Of a DNA stretch of 64,000 nucleotides, positions 11,939 through 21,723 are shown piece after piece. The DNA lies in the NCBI GenBank assembly GCA_902604035.1, contig CACKXG010000001.1, positions 34,782 to 98,781 of the forward strand. The letters are read 5' to 3'. This DNA comes from an uncultured Pelagibacteraceae bacterium (GTDB taxonomy: Bacteria > Pseudomonadota > Alphaproteobacteria > Pelagibacterales > Pelagibacteraceae). The notes under the pieces are model-generated. The model saw only the letters and a program-made list of their open reading frames with translations, did no database searches and was not told the origin of the DNA. The stretch's first letter is position 1. Every line of letters starts with the position of its first letter. Made by a program: the position numbers and the translations under genes.

Positions 11939-13555
11939 CTAAACTTGTTTTCTTAATTCAAACTTTTGTATTTTTCCTGTCGAAGTTTTTGGCAAATCAC
12001 AGAATACAACCTTTTTAGGAACTTTAAATCCAGCTAAAGTTTCTTTACAAAAATCAATTAATTCTTTTTCTGATACCGGCTTATCTTTAACCATTTCAAT
12101 AAATGCACAAGGAACTTCTCCCCATTTTTCATCTGGTTTTGCAACAACTGCAGCAATAGAAACTGATGGATGCTTAGAAAGTGTATTTTCTATTTCAATT
12201 GAAGAAATATTTTCTCCTCCAGAAATAATTATATCTTTTGATCGATCTTGTATTTTTACATACCCATCAGGATGCATTACAGCTAAATCACCACTATGAA
12301 ACCATCCATCTTTCATGGCTTTATCAGTAGCATCTTTGTCTTTAAAGTAACCTTTCATTACGACATTCCCTCTAATCATAATTTCACCAATTGTTTTTCC
12401 ATCTTTAGGAACTTCTTTCATTGTTTCTGGATCCAAAACAACAACACCTTCAGTATTTGGATATCTCACACCTTGCCTAGCCTTAATTTCATTTTGTTTT
12501 TCCTCATCGAAATTGTTCCATTCATCATTCCACGCACACTGAGTAACATGTCCATAAGTTTCCGTTAAACCGTATACATGCATAACCTCAAAACCTAATG
12601 CTCTCATTTTTTTGAAAATTATACTTGGTGGTGGCGCTCCAGCAGTCAAAACATAAACTTTTTGTTTTAATTTTTTTTTGTCACTTTCAGGAGCTCCTGT
12701 AATCATGTTTAATACTATTGGGGCACCGCCAAAATGAGTTACTTCATATTTATCAATTAATTCAAAAATTTTTTTTATATCAATATTTCTTAAACAAATT
12801 GTCCTTCCGTTTAACATTGGAACTGTCCATGGATAACACCAACCATTACAATGAAACATTGGAACCACTGTTAAAAAATTTAATCTATTTGGCATGTTCC
12901 AAGCTACCGAACTTCCTGTAGACATTAAATATGCACCTCTATGATGATAAACTACTCCTTTGGGATTTCCTGTAGTACCTGATGTATAGCTTAATGATAT
13001 TGCTTGCCATTCATCCTCTGGCATTTGCCAATCGAAATTTTCATCACCTGTATTTAAAAAACTTTCATATTCTAAATCGCCAATTTTTTCTAATTTCGAC
13101 TGATCAGCATTTTTATCATCTATATCAATTATTATAATTTTTTTATTTAAAGTTTTTAATGCTTTCTTAACTTCTCCATGTAATTGTCTATCAACTACTA
13201 GTACCTTTGCATCACTGTGATCTAAAATATATGAAATTGTATTTGCATCTAATCTTATATTAATTGTATTTAATACTGCACCTGCCATAGGTACTGAGTA
13301 ATGTCCTTCGAAAATCTCTGGTGTATTAAAGGCTAAGAATGAAACAGTGTCTCCTTTTTTAATTCCAATTTTTGACAGTGCACTTGCAAATTTTACAGCT
13401 CTTTTGTAAACTTCATTCCAAGTATATTTCCTATCTTCATAAATTATAGCTTCATAATTTGGATAAATTTCTCTTGCTCTTTTAAGAAACGTTAATGGGG
13501 TAAGTGGTACGTAGTTAGCTTTATTTTTATCTAAATTTGTCTCGTAATGATTCAT
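11939..13555 (-). CDS. dmdB: Acyl-CoA synthetase, DmdB-like (3-methylmercaptopropionyl-CoA ligase)
   Basis: AMP-binding motif SLSYTSGTTGNPKGVVYHHRGAYL; STGKIQKFELRK; adjacent to dmdA and a dmdC homologue. Substrate inferred from context. Confidence 0.8.
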   Translation of the reverse strand: MNHYETNLDKNKANYVPLTPLTFLKRAREIYPNYEAIIYEDRKYTWNEVYKRAVKFASALSKIGIKKGDTVSFLAFNTPEIFEGHYSVPMAGAVLNTINIRLDANTISYILDHSDAKVLVVDRQLHGEVKKALKTLNKKIIIIDIDDKNADQSKLEKIGDLEYESFLNTGDENFDWQMPEDEWQAISLSYTSGTTGNPKGVVYHHRGAYLMSTGSSVAWNMPNRLNFLTVVPMFHCNGWCYPWTVPMLNGRTICLRNIDIKKIFELIDKYEVTHFGGAPIVLNMITGAPESDKKKLKQKVYVLTAGAPPPSIIFKKMRALGFEVMHVYGLTETYGHVTQCAWNDEWNNFDEEKQNEIKARQGVRYPNTEGVVVLDPETMKEVPKDGKTIGEIMIRGNVVMKGYFKDKDATDKAMKDGWFHSGDLAVMHPDGYVKIQDRSKDIIISGGENISSIEIENTLSKHPSVSIAAVVAKPDEKWGEVPCAFIEMVKDKPVSEKELIDFCKETLAGFKVPKKVVFCDLPKTSTGKIQKFELRKQV

Positions 13556-13557
13556 TA

Positions 13558-15321
13558 TTAATTAAATTTAAAATTCATTATATTAGAACTTCCAGAAATA
13601 GCAGATTTGTAATGATACTCAGCTCTAGGCAATACCTTATCAAAATAAAATTTTGCTGTATTTATTTTATCACTATAAAATTCTTTATTTTTTTCAAAAT
13701 CACTAAAACTTACATCTAAAATTTTTATCCAAGCATAAGCAATTGAAACATATCCCAGACTTCTCAAATAATCATTTGCTGCAGCACTAACATCGTCTTT
13801 TTCGATTTTATGTTTATCCTTAATCCAGTCGGTAAACTTAGATAAAATATCTAAATAATGATTTAATTCTTTTGAAAATGTTTTTACTTTTTCATTTTTA
13901 CTATCACATTCAGATTTAATCATATCTAAAAACTTATTGATAACATCGCCATTTTTATTTGATAATTTTCTAAATACTAAATCTGCTGCCTGAACAGAAT
14001 TTGTTCCTTCATAAATTGGGGTAATACGATTATCTCTATATAATTGCTCTATTCCTTGGTCTTTAGTGTACCCATATCCACCATGTATTTGCATCGCGTC
14101 GTTCGTAATTTCCATAGCTAAATCTGTAAATAATGATTTAACAACTGGTGTCATCAATGAAACATAATCCAAAGCTTCTTGTTTAATCTTTTCATCTGGA
14201 TGATAAAGACTCACCTCAGTTTGTTGTGACAACCAAAAACATAAAGCTCTTTCTCCTTCAATAATTGATTTCATATTAAGTAAAGATCTTCTAATATCCG
14301 CATGATCTATTATAAAGTCTGCACCATTTGTAGATTTTGAATTATTTGTTTTTCCTTGCTTTCTCTCTTTTGCATAAGCAAGTGAGTTCTGATACGCAAT
14401 TTCAGAAATTCCTAAACCTTGAATGCCTACCACTATTCTCTCAAGGTTCATCATGGTAAACATAGCACTAAGACCTTTATCTTTGTTACCAATCATATAA
14501 CCAGTTGCTTCATCAAAATTTAACACACATGTTGCTGAACCCTTTATTCCCATTTTGCTCTCTATAGATCCTGTTGAAATTCCATTTCTTTGACCAACAC
14601 TACCATCTTCATTTACAATAAATTTTGGTACTAAAAATAAACTAATTCCTTTAGTGCCCGCTGGAGAGTCTGTTGATCTTGCTAAAACTAAATGAATAAT
14701 ATTTTCAGTTAAGTCATGATCACCAGAAGTTATAAAAATCTTTTGACCACTAATTTTATAGGTGTCATCAGATTGTTTTACGGCTTTGGTTTTTAACAAA
14801 CCTAAGTCTGTACCACAGACTGGTTCTGTTAAACACATAGTGCCACTCCATTTACCTTCGACGATCTTTGGTAAATATTTATCTTTAATTTCATCTGAAG
14901 CATGATGATTAATACAATTATAGGCACCAATACTAAGTTCACTATATAATTTAAATGACAAACTGGCTGAGGAAAGCATTTCATCAAAGAACGCGCTTAC
15001 TGTTTTTGGCATTCCTTGGCCTCCATATTTGGGGTCACAAGACAATGACGTCCAACCATCTTCGATGTATTTCTGATATGCTTCTTTATAACCCGGTGGT
15101 GTTCTGACAACACCATTTTCTAAAATTGCTGGATTTTCGTCACCTGCTTTAGCAAGAGGTAAAATTAAGTTTTGATTTATTTTAGCTGCTTCTTCTAAAA
15201 TATCTTTAACAAGATCTGCACTCACCTCATTATATTTTTCAAGCTCATTATAATTTTTATTATCTCTTAATTTTTCAAAGAGAAACATCATGTCTTTTAC
15301 TGGTGCGGTGTAACTTGGCAT
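13558..15321 (-). CDS. dmdC: Acyl-CoA dehydrogenase, DmdC-like (3-methylmercaptopropionyl-CoA dehydrogenase)
   Basis: Long ACAD (587 aa): MCLTEPVCGTDLG, IHGGYGYTKDQGIEQLYRDNRITPIYEGTNSVQA; next to dmdB-like gene. Confidence 0.85.
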   Translation of the reverse strand: MPSYTAPVKDMMFLFEKLRDNKNYNELEKYNEVSADLVKDILEEAAKINQNLILPLAKAGDENPAILENGVVRTPPGYKEAYQKYIEDGWTSLSCDPKYGGQGMPKTVSAFFDEMLSSASLSFKLYSELSIGAYNCINHHASDEIKDKYLPKIVEGKWSGTMCLTEPVCGTDLGLLKTKAVKQSDDTYKISGQKIFITSGDHDLTENIIHLVLARSTDSPAGTKGISLFLVPKFIVNEDGSVGQRNGISTGSIESKMGIKGSATCVLNFDEATGYMIGNKDKGLSAMFTMMNLERIVVGIQGLGISEIAYQNSLAYAKERKQGKTNNSKSTNGADFIIDHADIRRSLLNMKSIIEGERALCFWLSQQTEVSLYHPDEKIKQEALDYVSLMTPVVKSLFTDLAMEITNDAMQIHGGYGYTKDQGIEQLYRDNRITPIYEGTNSVQAADLVFRKLSNKNGDVINKFLDMIKSECDSKNEKVKTFSKELNHYLDILSKFTDWIKDKHKIEKDDVSAAANDYLRSLGYVSIAYAWIKILDVSFSDFEKNKEFYSDKINTAKFYFDKVLPRAEYHYKSAISGSSNIMNFKFN

Positions 15322-15347
15322 ATTTAAAGCTTAGAATAATTCTAGTT

Positions 15348-16454
15348 TTATTGCAATTTTGAAATTATCGCATCACCCATTGCTGACGTGGAAATTTCTT
15401 TCATACCCTCTGACATTATATCTTTAGTTCTTAACCCATCATTTAAAACATCTTGAACTGCTTTTTCTAAAATATCTGCTTCTTTATCAAGATCTAAAGA
15501 ATATCTTAGTGCCATAGCAAAGCTCAAAATAGAAGCAATTGGATTTGCTATCCCCTTACCAGCTATATCTGGAGCTGACCCGTGTATAGGCTCGTACATC
15601 GCTCTCATCTCACCATCTTTATTTTTTGCGCCTAAAGATGCTGATGGCAAAAGACCTAAAGATCCCGTTAACATCGAAGCTTGGTCCGACAACATATCTC
15701 CAAACAAATTATCTGTTACAATCACATCAAATTGTTTTGGGTTTCTTAAAAGCTGCATAGCACAATTGTCTGCTAACATATGACTTAATTCTACATCTTT
15801 GTATTCTTTTTCATGAAGTTCTTGGACTTCTTCTTTCCACAATTGTCCTGCCTCCATCACATTTGATTTTTCACATGAAGTAACCTTGTTTGATCTTTTT
15901 CTAGCTAAATCAAAAGCAATCCTAGCTACTCTAGTAATTTCGCTAGTCGTATAAGTGTGTGTATTAATTCCTTTTCTTTCTCCATTTTCAATTGGCTTAA
16001 TTCCTCTAGGTTCACCAAAATATATTCCACCCGTTAACTCTCTTACCATCATTATATCTAGTCCTGAAACTACCTCTGGCTTTAGGGTTGAAGCATCTAC
16101 TAATTGTTTAAAACAAATTGCAGGCCTTAAGTTAGCAAAAAGCTTTAATTCTTTTCTAAGTTTTAATAATGCTCTTTCTGGTTTTTTGGAAAATTCTAGG
16201 TTATCCCATGTAGGACCACCAACTGCTCCAAGCATAATTACTTCACTTTCTAGTGCTTTGTAAAAAACCTCATCAGTGATTGGGGTACCGTGTTTATCAT
16301 AAGAACAACCACCAACTAGCTCCTGATCAATTTCAAAATCTAAAGATTTTTTATCATTAAACCAGTTTATAATTTTTTTTACCTCAGCTATTACCTCCGG
16401 ACCAATACCATCACCAGGAAGTAAAAGTATTTTTCTTTTTTTTACTTTAATCAT
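15348..16454 (-). CDS. leuB: 3-isopropylmalate dehydrogenase
   Basis: [18 protein letters not shown]...[15 protein letters not shown]...[18 protein letters not shown]. Confidence 0.98.
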   Translation of the reverse strand: MIKVKKRKILLLPGDGIGPEVIAEVKKIINWFNDKKSLDFEIDQELVGGCSYDKHGTPITDEVFYKALESEVIMLGAVGGPTWDNLEFSKKPERALLKLRKELKLFANLRPAICFKQLVDASTLKPEVVSGLDIMMVRELTGGIYFGEPRGIKPIENGERKGINTHTYTTSEITRVARIAFDLARKRSNKVTSCEKSNVMEAGQLWKEEVQELHEKEYKDVELSHMLADNCAMQLLRNPKQFDVIVTDNLFGDMLSDQASMLTGSLGLLPSASLGAKNKDGEMRAMYEPIHGSAPDIAGKGIANPIASILSFAMALRYSLDLDKEADILEKAVQDVLNDGLRTKDIMSEGMKEISTSAMGDAIISKLQ

Positions 16455-17052
16455 TAAATACCCAAGGCTTTTCGTTTTTTAAATTTGTTTCAAAGTTTTC
16501 TATTTTTTCTGATTTTTTTAGCGATAAAGCGATATCATCAAGTCCTTCTAACAAACATTTTTTCTTAAATGGATCAACTTCAAATTTTAGCTCATTATTT
16601 CCATAAATTATTTTTTCCTCTTGCAAATCAATAGAAATTTCTTCTTGTCTATTTGCGTATTCAGATAGCTCTTTTATTTTTTCTTCTTCAAGGATTATAG
16701 GCAAAATTCCATTTTTAAAACAATTACTAAAAAAAATATCTGCATAACTTGAACTTATTACACAAGTAATTCCAAAATCTAATAAAGCCCAAGGAGCATG
16801 TTCTCTTGACGAACCACATCCAAAGTTTTTTCCAGCAATTAAAATTTTAGATTGATTAAATGGATCTTTGTTTAACACAAAATCATTTATTTCTTTGCCT
16901 TGATCATCATATCTCATTTCAAAAAACAAATTTTTTCCAAGGCCAGTTCTTTTGATAGTTTTTAAAAACTGTTTTGGAATTATCATGTCTGTATCAATAT
17001 TTACAATTGGTAAATAAGCTGGGATACTTTTTAATTTATTAAATTTTTGCAT
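16447..17052 (-). CDS. leuD: 3-isopropylmalate dehydratase small subunit
   Basis: [22 protein letters not shown]...[18 protein letters not shown]. Confidence 0.97.
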   Translation of the reverse strand: MQKFNKLKSIPAYLPIVNIDTDMIIPKQFLKTIKRTGLGKNLFFEMRYDDQGKEINDFVLNKDPFNQSKILIAGKNFGCGSSREHAPWALLDFGITCVISSSYADIFFSNCFKNGILPIILEEEKIKELSEYANRQEEISIDLQEEKIIYGNNELKFEVDPFKKKCLLEGLDDIALSLKKSEKIENFETNLKNEKPWVFND

Positions 17053-18456
17053 TTAGTTTTGATACTTTCTGACATCATCTAAATTACCTGAAATTGCAGC
17101 TGCTGCAGCCATTCCTGGACTAACTAGATGGGTTCTACCACCTCTACCTTGTCTTCCCTCAAAATTTCTATTTGATGTAGAGGCGCATCTTTCTTCTGGT
17201 TTTAATTTATCAGCATTCATCGCTAAACACATAGAACAACCTGGTTCTCTCCATTCAAACCCTGAGCTAACAAAAATTTTATCTAGTCCTTCTTGTTCTG
17301 CCTGTTCTTTAACTAGGCCTGAGCCCGGAACTACTATAGCGTTAACATGCGATGATACTTTTTTATCTTTTAAGATCTTTGCTGCTTCTCTCAAATCTTC
17401 TATTCTGCCATTAGTACAACTACCAATAAATACTTTATCTATTTTTATATCTCTGGCTGCCATGTCAGGTTTTAAACCCATATACTTTAAAGCTCTTTCA
17501 ATTGAATTTTTTTTATCTTCATCAGTCTCATTATTTGGATTTGGAACTTTTCCATCAATTGTTATTACATCTTGTGGTGATGTACCCCATGTAATCATAG
17601 GTAAAATTTCATTTGCATTAAGGCTAATTTCTTTATCAAAACTAGCATCAGAGTCTGTTTTTAAAGCTTCCCAATAGTTCAAAGCTTTATCCCAATTTTC
17701 ACCTTTTGGAGACATTGGTTTTCCTTTTAAATATTCAAAAATTTTTTCATCTGGTGCAATTAATCCTGCTCTTGCACCACCTTCAATTGTCATATTGCAA
17801 ATAGTCATTCTTTGCTCAACACTTAAAGATCTTATTAAATCTCCAGCATATTCCACAACAGATCCTGTTCCACCTGCTGTACCTATTTTTCCAATTATTT
17901 GAAGTATTACATCTTTAGAAGTAACTCCTAAAGGAAGTTCACCATTAACATTAATTCTAAAATTTTTAGCTTTCTTTTGAACTAGTGTTTGGGTCGCTAA
18001 AACATGCTCAACTTCTGAAGTTCCTATTCCAAATGCTAAAGCACCAAATGCTCCATGCGTTGCGGTATGACTGTCTCCACAAACAATAACTGTACCTGGT
18101 TGAGTAAAACCCTGCTCAGGTCCTATAATATGAACGATACCTTGCCTCTTATCATCCATACCAAATAACTGAACACCGAATTCTTTACAATTTGCCTCTA
18201 AAGTATCTACTTGAATTTTTGACTCTTCATCTGAAATACCTTTTGATCTGTCAGTTGTTGGAACATTATGGTCTGCAACTGCTAAAGTTAAATTTGGGTG
18301 TCTAACTTTTCTATTAGAATTTCTTAATCCTTCAAAAGCTTGGGGGCTTGTCACCTCATGAATTAAATGTCTATCTACAAAAAGTAAAGATGTGCCATCA
18401 TCTTGTTGATCAACTAGATGATCGTTCCAAATTTTATCGTATAATGTTGTAGACAT
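17053..18456 (-). CDS. leuC: 3-isopropylmalate dehydratase large subunit
   Basis: [15 protein letters not shown]...[30 protein letters not shown]...[12 protein letters not shown]. Confidence 0.98.
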   Translation of the reverse strand: MSTTLYDKIWNDHLVDQQDDGTSLLFVDRHLIHEVTSPQAFEGLRNSNRKVRHPNLTLAVADHNVPTTDRSKGISDEESKIQVDTLEANCKEFGVQLFGMDDKRQGIVHIIGPEQGFTQPGTVIVCGDSHTATHGAFGALAFGIGTSEVEHVLATQTLVQKKAKNFRINVNGELPLGVTSKDVILQIIGKIGTAGGTGSVVEYAGDLIRSLSVEQRMTICNMTIEGGARAGLIAPDEKIFEYLKGKPMSPKGENWDKALNYWEALKTDSDASFDKEISLNANEILPMITWGTSPQDVITIDGKVPNPNNETDEDKKNSIERALKYMGLKPDMAARDIKIDKVFIGSCTNGRIEDLREAAKILKDKKVSSHVNAIVVPGSGLVKEQAEQEGLDKIFVSSGFEWREPGCSMCLAMNADKLKPEERCASTSNRNFEGRQGRGGRTHLVSPGMAAAAAISGNLDDVRKYQN

Positions 18457-18467
18457 TGAAAAAAAAA

Positions 18468-19043
18468 TTATTTTTTTTCTGTAGAGCTTTCTGATTTTTG
18501 TTCTTCTTTAGGAGCCTCTGCTGATGGAGCCGCCTCTTCTTTAGGTGCTGCTTCTGCTTTAGGGGCTTCTTCTTTAGGTGCTGCTTCTGCTTTAGGGGCT
18601 TCTTCTTTTGGTGCTTCTACTGCAGGAGCTACATTTTCCTCTGTCACTGTTTCAGGTTTTGCCTCGATATCAATACCAATTTTTTTTCTAATTTTTTCAG
18701 CAATCCTTGCTGATTTACCAGTTCTGTCTCTTAGATAGTAAAGTTTTGCTCTTCTTACTTTACCTGATCTAATAACCTTAATTGAATCAATTAAAGTTCC
18801 AAATAATGGGAAAGTTCTCTCAACACCCTCTCCAAAGGAAATTTTTCTAACTGTAAAAGATGAGTTTAGGTCTCTGCTTTTTTTAGCAATACATACTCCC
18901 TCAAAATATTGAATTCTTTCTTTTTTACCTTCGGTAATTCTCACACCAACCTTAACAACATCTCCAGGATAAAATTCTGGAATTTTTTTCTCTGAAAGAA
19001 TTTTGTTAACGTTATGCTGGTTTATTTCTTCAATTGTTTTCAT
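18468..19043 (-). CDS. rplS: 50S ribosomal protein L19 with A/E/K/P-rich C-terminal extension
   Basis: L19 core [34 protein letters not shown]...[19 protein letters not shown]; likely start MKTIEE at 19043 (ORF track extends to 19058); repeat-encoded tail. Confidence 0.95.
   Translation of the reverse strand: MKTIEEINQHNVNKILSEKKIPEFYPGDVVKVGVRITEGKKERIQYFEGVCIAKKSRDLNSSFTVRKISFGEGVERTFPLFGTLIDSIKVIRSGKVRRAKLYYLRDRTGKSARIAEKIRKKIGIDIEAKPETVTEENVAPAVEAPKEEAPKAEAAPKEEAPKAEAAPKEEAAPSAEAPKEEQKSESSTEKK
18541..18606 (-). repeat. Perfect tandem repeat, 33 bp x 2, within the rplS C-terminal extension
   Basis: ttaggtgctgcttctgctttaggggcttcttct at 18541-18573 repeated exactly at 18574-18606 (11-aa unit rich in EAPKAEA). 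Confidence 0.95.
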
Positions 19044-19059
19044 GTTAATAATTATCAAG

Positions 19060-19746
19060 TTAATTCTTCTTATATTTTTCCCATAAATCTGGTCTTCGGA
19101 CGCGTGTTATAGCCTCAGATTGAGATAAACGCCAGTGTTTAATTTTATTATGATCACCTGATAATAGTACGTCTGGCACAGCTTTTTCCTCCCAAATTTG
19201 AGGTTTTGTATACTGAGGGTACTCTAGAAGACCATTTTCAAAGGTTTCATCTAATTTAGAGTTTTCATTTCCTAATACACCTGGCAGCAATCTTAAAATA
19301 CTATCTATAACTACATATGCCGCTGACTCTCCACCTGACAAAACATAATCTCCAATACTAATTTCCTCAATATTTCTTGTTGAAAGTATTCTTTCATCCA
19401 CACCTTCAAAATGACCACAAATTAAAGACAGAGATTTTTCATTAGCTAGCTCTTTTGCTAAATTTTGATCAAATTTTTTTCCTTTTGGTGATAAGTATAA
19501 AATTCTCTCATTCTCATTTTTGTTTTCATCTAAAGACTTTGCAAGAACATCTGCTTTTAACAACATCCCTGAACCACCCCCATAAGGTGTGTCATCTACT
19601 GTTTTATGTTTGTCATCAGCTGCATCTCTTATGTTTACAACTTTAAGTTTCCATAAATTATTTGATAAAGCTTTTCCATAAAGTCCTTTAGATAAAGGAC
19701 CAGGAAAAACCTCTGGATAAAGTGTAAACACTTGAGCTTGCCACAT
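19060..19746 (-). CDS. trmD: tRNA (guanine-N1)-methyltransferase
   Basis: [22 protein letters not shown]...[17 protein letters not shown]...[20 protein letters not shown]. Confidence 0.97.
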   Translation of the reverse strand: MWQAQVFTLYPEVFPGPLSKGLYGKALSNNLWKLKVVNIRDAADDKHKTVDDTPYGGGSGMLLKADVLAKSLDENKNENERILYLSPKGKKFDQNLAKELANEKSLSLICGHFEGVDERILSTRNIEEISIGDYVLSGGESAAYVVIDSILRLLPGVLGNENSKLDETFENGLLEYPQYTKPQIWEEKAVPDVLLSGDHNKIKHWRLSQSEAITRVRRPDLWEKYKKN

Positions 19747-19760
19747 AAATAATCTTTAAA

Positions 19761-20192
19761 TTATTTTTTTTCCTCTGCTGGAGCTGCTTCTGCTTTAGGA
19801 GCTTCTTCCTTAGGAGCTTCTGCTGCTGGAGCTGCTTCTGCTTTAGGAGCTTCTTCCTTAGGAGCTTCTTTATTATCCTCTTCTTTTTTATTTCTCTCTT
19901 TTTTTGGCACTGCTTTATTTGGATTATTTCCATTTGCAGGCATAGGCATTAGTTCGTTCTCACCTAAAATTCTTGCTACTCTAGTTGTTGGTTGAGCTCC
20001 TTGACCAAGCCAATATTTAATTCTCTCAGCTTCTAGGCCCACTCTTTCTTTTTTCTCTTTTGGTAATAGAGGATTAAAGAAACCAACCTTTTCTATAAAT
20101 CTTCCATCTCTTGCAAAACGACTGTCGGCAACAACAACTTTATAAACAGGACGTTTTTTTGTTCCACCTCTTGATAATCTTAATTTTAACAT
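19761..20192 (-). CDS. rpsP: 30S ribosomal protein S16 with A/E/K/P-rich C-terminal extension
   Basis: [41 protein letters not shown]; tail [35 protein letters not shown]. Confidence 0.96.
   Translation of the reverse strand: MLKLRLSRGGTKKRPVYKVVVADSRFARDGRFIEKVGFFNPLLPKEKKERVGLEAERIKYWLGQGAQPTTRVARILGENELMPMPANGNNPNKAVPKKERNKKEEDNKEAPKEEAPKAEAAPAAEAPKEEAPKAEAAPAEEKK
19775..19869 (-). repeat. Perfect tandem repeat, ~48-bp unit x 2, within the rpsP C-terminal extension
   Basis: ctgctggagctgcttctgctttaggagcttcttccttaggagcttct starts at 19775 and again at 19823. Confidence 0.92.
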
Positions 20193-20204
20193 TTCTTCTC
20201 CTTT

Positions 20205-21563
20205 TTACTTTAATTGATTAAATAGCTCTGGCGGTATACCTTTGTCAGACATACCTTTCAGATTTCCTTTTGACATCTTTTTCATCATTTCAGACATCAT
20301 TTTAAATTGCTTAAGCAATTTATTGATAGTGGCCGGATCTGTGCCAGAGCCATTAGCAATTCTTTTTTTTCTAGAACCATCTATTATTTTTGGGTTCTCT
20401 CTTTCTTTTTTTGTCATGGATAAAATAACAGCTTCATTTTTAGTAATTATACTCTCATCAATTCCCGCTGAGTCCATTTGAGATTTAATTTTAGAAACTC
20501 CTGGCATAAAAGACATAATTCCCTCAATACCACCCATTTTTTTCATTTGTCTTAATTGAGATAAATAATCTTCCATAGAAAATTGACCTTTTTTTAAATT
20601 TTCCTCTGCTTTTTTAAGATTTTCTTCTCCTAAATCTTGAGCCGCCTTTTCTACAAGGGATACGATATCTCCCATACCAAGTATTCTGTTTGCAATTCTG
20701 TCTGGATGGAATACTTCAAGATTATCTATTTTTTCTCCTATCCCTAAAAATTTAATTGGAACGTTTGAAACATATTTCATACTCACTGCGGCTCCACCTC
20801 TTGCATCACCATCAGCCCTAGTTAAAATAATTCCAGATAAATTAACTGTATTTTTAAATTCTTTTGCCACTGAGGCTGCAACCTGACCTGTTAAAGAGTC
20901 TGCAACTAAGAAGGTTTCTGTTGGATTAATGACAGCTTCAATTTGCTTAATCTCACTCATCATTTGTAAGTCAATTTGAGTTCTACCAGCAGTATCAAAT
21001 AAAATTACTTCAGCTCCATTTAAATTAGCGGCACTTATTGCTCTTCTACAAATATCAGCAGGTTGCTGACCTTCTATAATAGGTAAAGTTAAAATATTAT
21101 TTTGTTCTCCTAAAGATCTAAGTTGTTCTTGTGCAGCTGGTCTGTAAATATCTAGACTGACCATCATTACTTTTTTCTTTTTATTAGTTTCTAAAAATTT
21201 TGCTAATTTTGCTGTTGTTGTTGTTTTTCCAGAACCTTGTAACCCAACTAACATCATTGGGACAGGCGGTACTGCGTTTAAGTTTATCTCATTATTTGTT
21301 GCACCTAGTAAGTCTACAAGCTCATCGTAAACAATTTTAACAACCATATCCCCAGGAGAGGTAGACCTTATTATCTCTTGGCCTAATGCTTTTGGCTTAA
21401 CTTTTTCAATAAAATCTTTTGCAACATCCAATGAGACATCTGCTTCAAGTAAGGCTTGCCTAATGCCTCTTAAACCTTCATCTACTTGAGCTTCATCAAG
21501 TGAAGGTGCTTTTTTAAGAGAAGAAAAAATTTCTTCAAATTTATTTGTTAAATTTTCAAACAT
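20205..21563 (-). CDS. ffh: Signal recognition particle protein Ffh
   Basis: MFENLTNKFEEIFSSLKKAPSLDEAQVDEGLRGIRQALLEADV...GLQGSGKTTTTAKLA...DTAGRTQIDLQMM...M-domain. The ORF-track extension to 21641 reads into the structured leader; MFENLT at 21563 is the plausible start. Confidence 0.97.
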   Translation of the reverse strand: MFENLTNKFEEIFSSLKKAPSLDEAQVDEGLRGIRQALLEADVSLDVAKDFIEKVKPKALGQEIIRSTSPGDMVVKIVYDELVDLLGATNNEINLNAVPPVPMMLVGLQGSGKTTTTAKLAKFLETNKKKKVMMVSLDIYRPAAQEQLRSLGEQNNILTLPIIEGQQPADICRRAISAANLNGAEVILFDTAGRTQIDLQMMSEIKQIEAVINPTETFLVADSLTGQVAASVAKEFKNTVNLSGIILTRADGDARGGAAVSMKYVSNVPIKFLGIGEKIDNLEVFHPDRIANRILGMGDIVSLVEKAAQDLGEENLKKAEENLKKGQFSMEDYLSQLRQMKKMGGIEGIMSFMPGVSKIKSQMDSAGIDESIITKNEAVILSMTKKERENPKIIDGSRKKRIANGSGTDPATINKLLKQFKMMSEMMKKMSKGNLKGMSDKGIPPELFNQLK

Positions 21564-21570
21564 ATTTATT

Positions 21571-21690
21571 ACGCATAGCAGTAACGCACTAGTGGGCGAA
21601 CCCTCGCTGACTAGTGTCGATCTCTTTGTTTCCAAAGACACCGCAAAGTTAATGTTTTTGCGGAAACGGCAACAACCTATAATAGAGGTT
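21571..21690 (-). ncRNA. Structured RNA leader upstream of ffh (candidate cis-regulatory motif)
   Basis: GC-rich island in an AT-rich genome. Minus-strand RNA has nested hairpin CACTAGT-CA-GCGA-GGGT-TCGC-CC-ACTAGTG, hairpin TCTTTG-GAAA-CAAAGA (GNRA-type loop), CCGC...GCGG, and AACCT...AGGTT, ending just before the ffh ATG. Consistent with my recollection that Pelagibacter ffh has a published candidate leader RNA. Confidence 0.8.
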
Positions 21691-21723
21691 CAAAAAGTCA
21701 ATAAATAAGTTAAATATCTATAT

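Noticed and set aside
18541-19870. Tandem repeats as a CRISPR array
   Set aside because: Two-copy, in-frame coding repeats without spacers, explained by protein tails.
19688-19933. 81-aa minus-strand K/Q/L-rich ORF
   Set aside because: Alternate-frame reading of the rpsP tandem repeat and trmD start; low-complexity artefact.
21564-21641. N-terminal extension of the ffh ORF (MSLETKRSTLVSEGSPTSALLLCVIN)
   Set aside because: Encoded by the structured leader; Ffh homologues start at MFENL.
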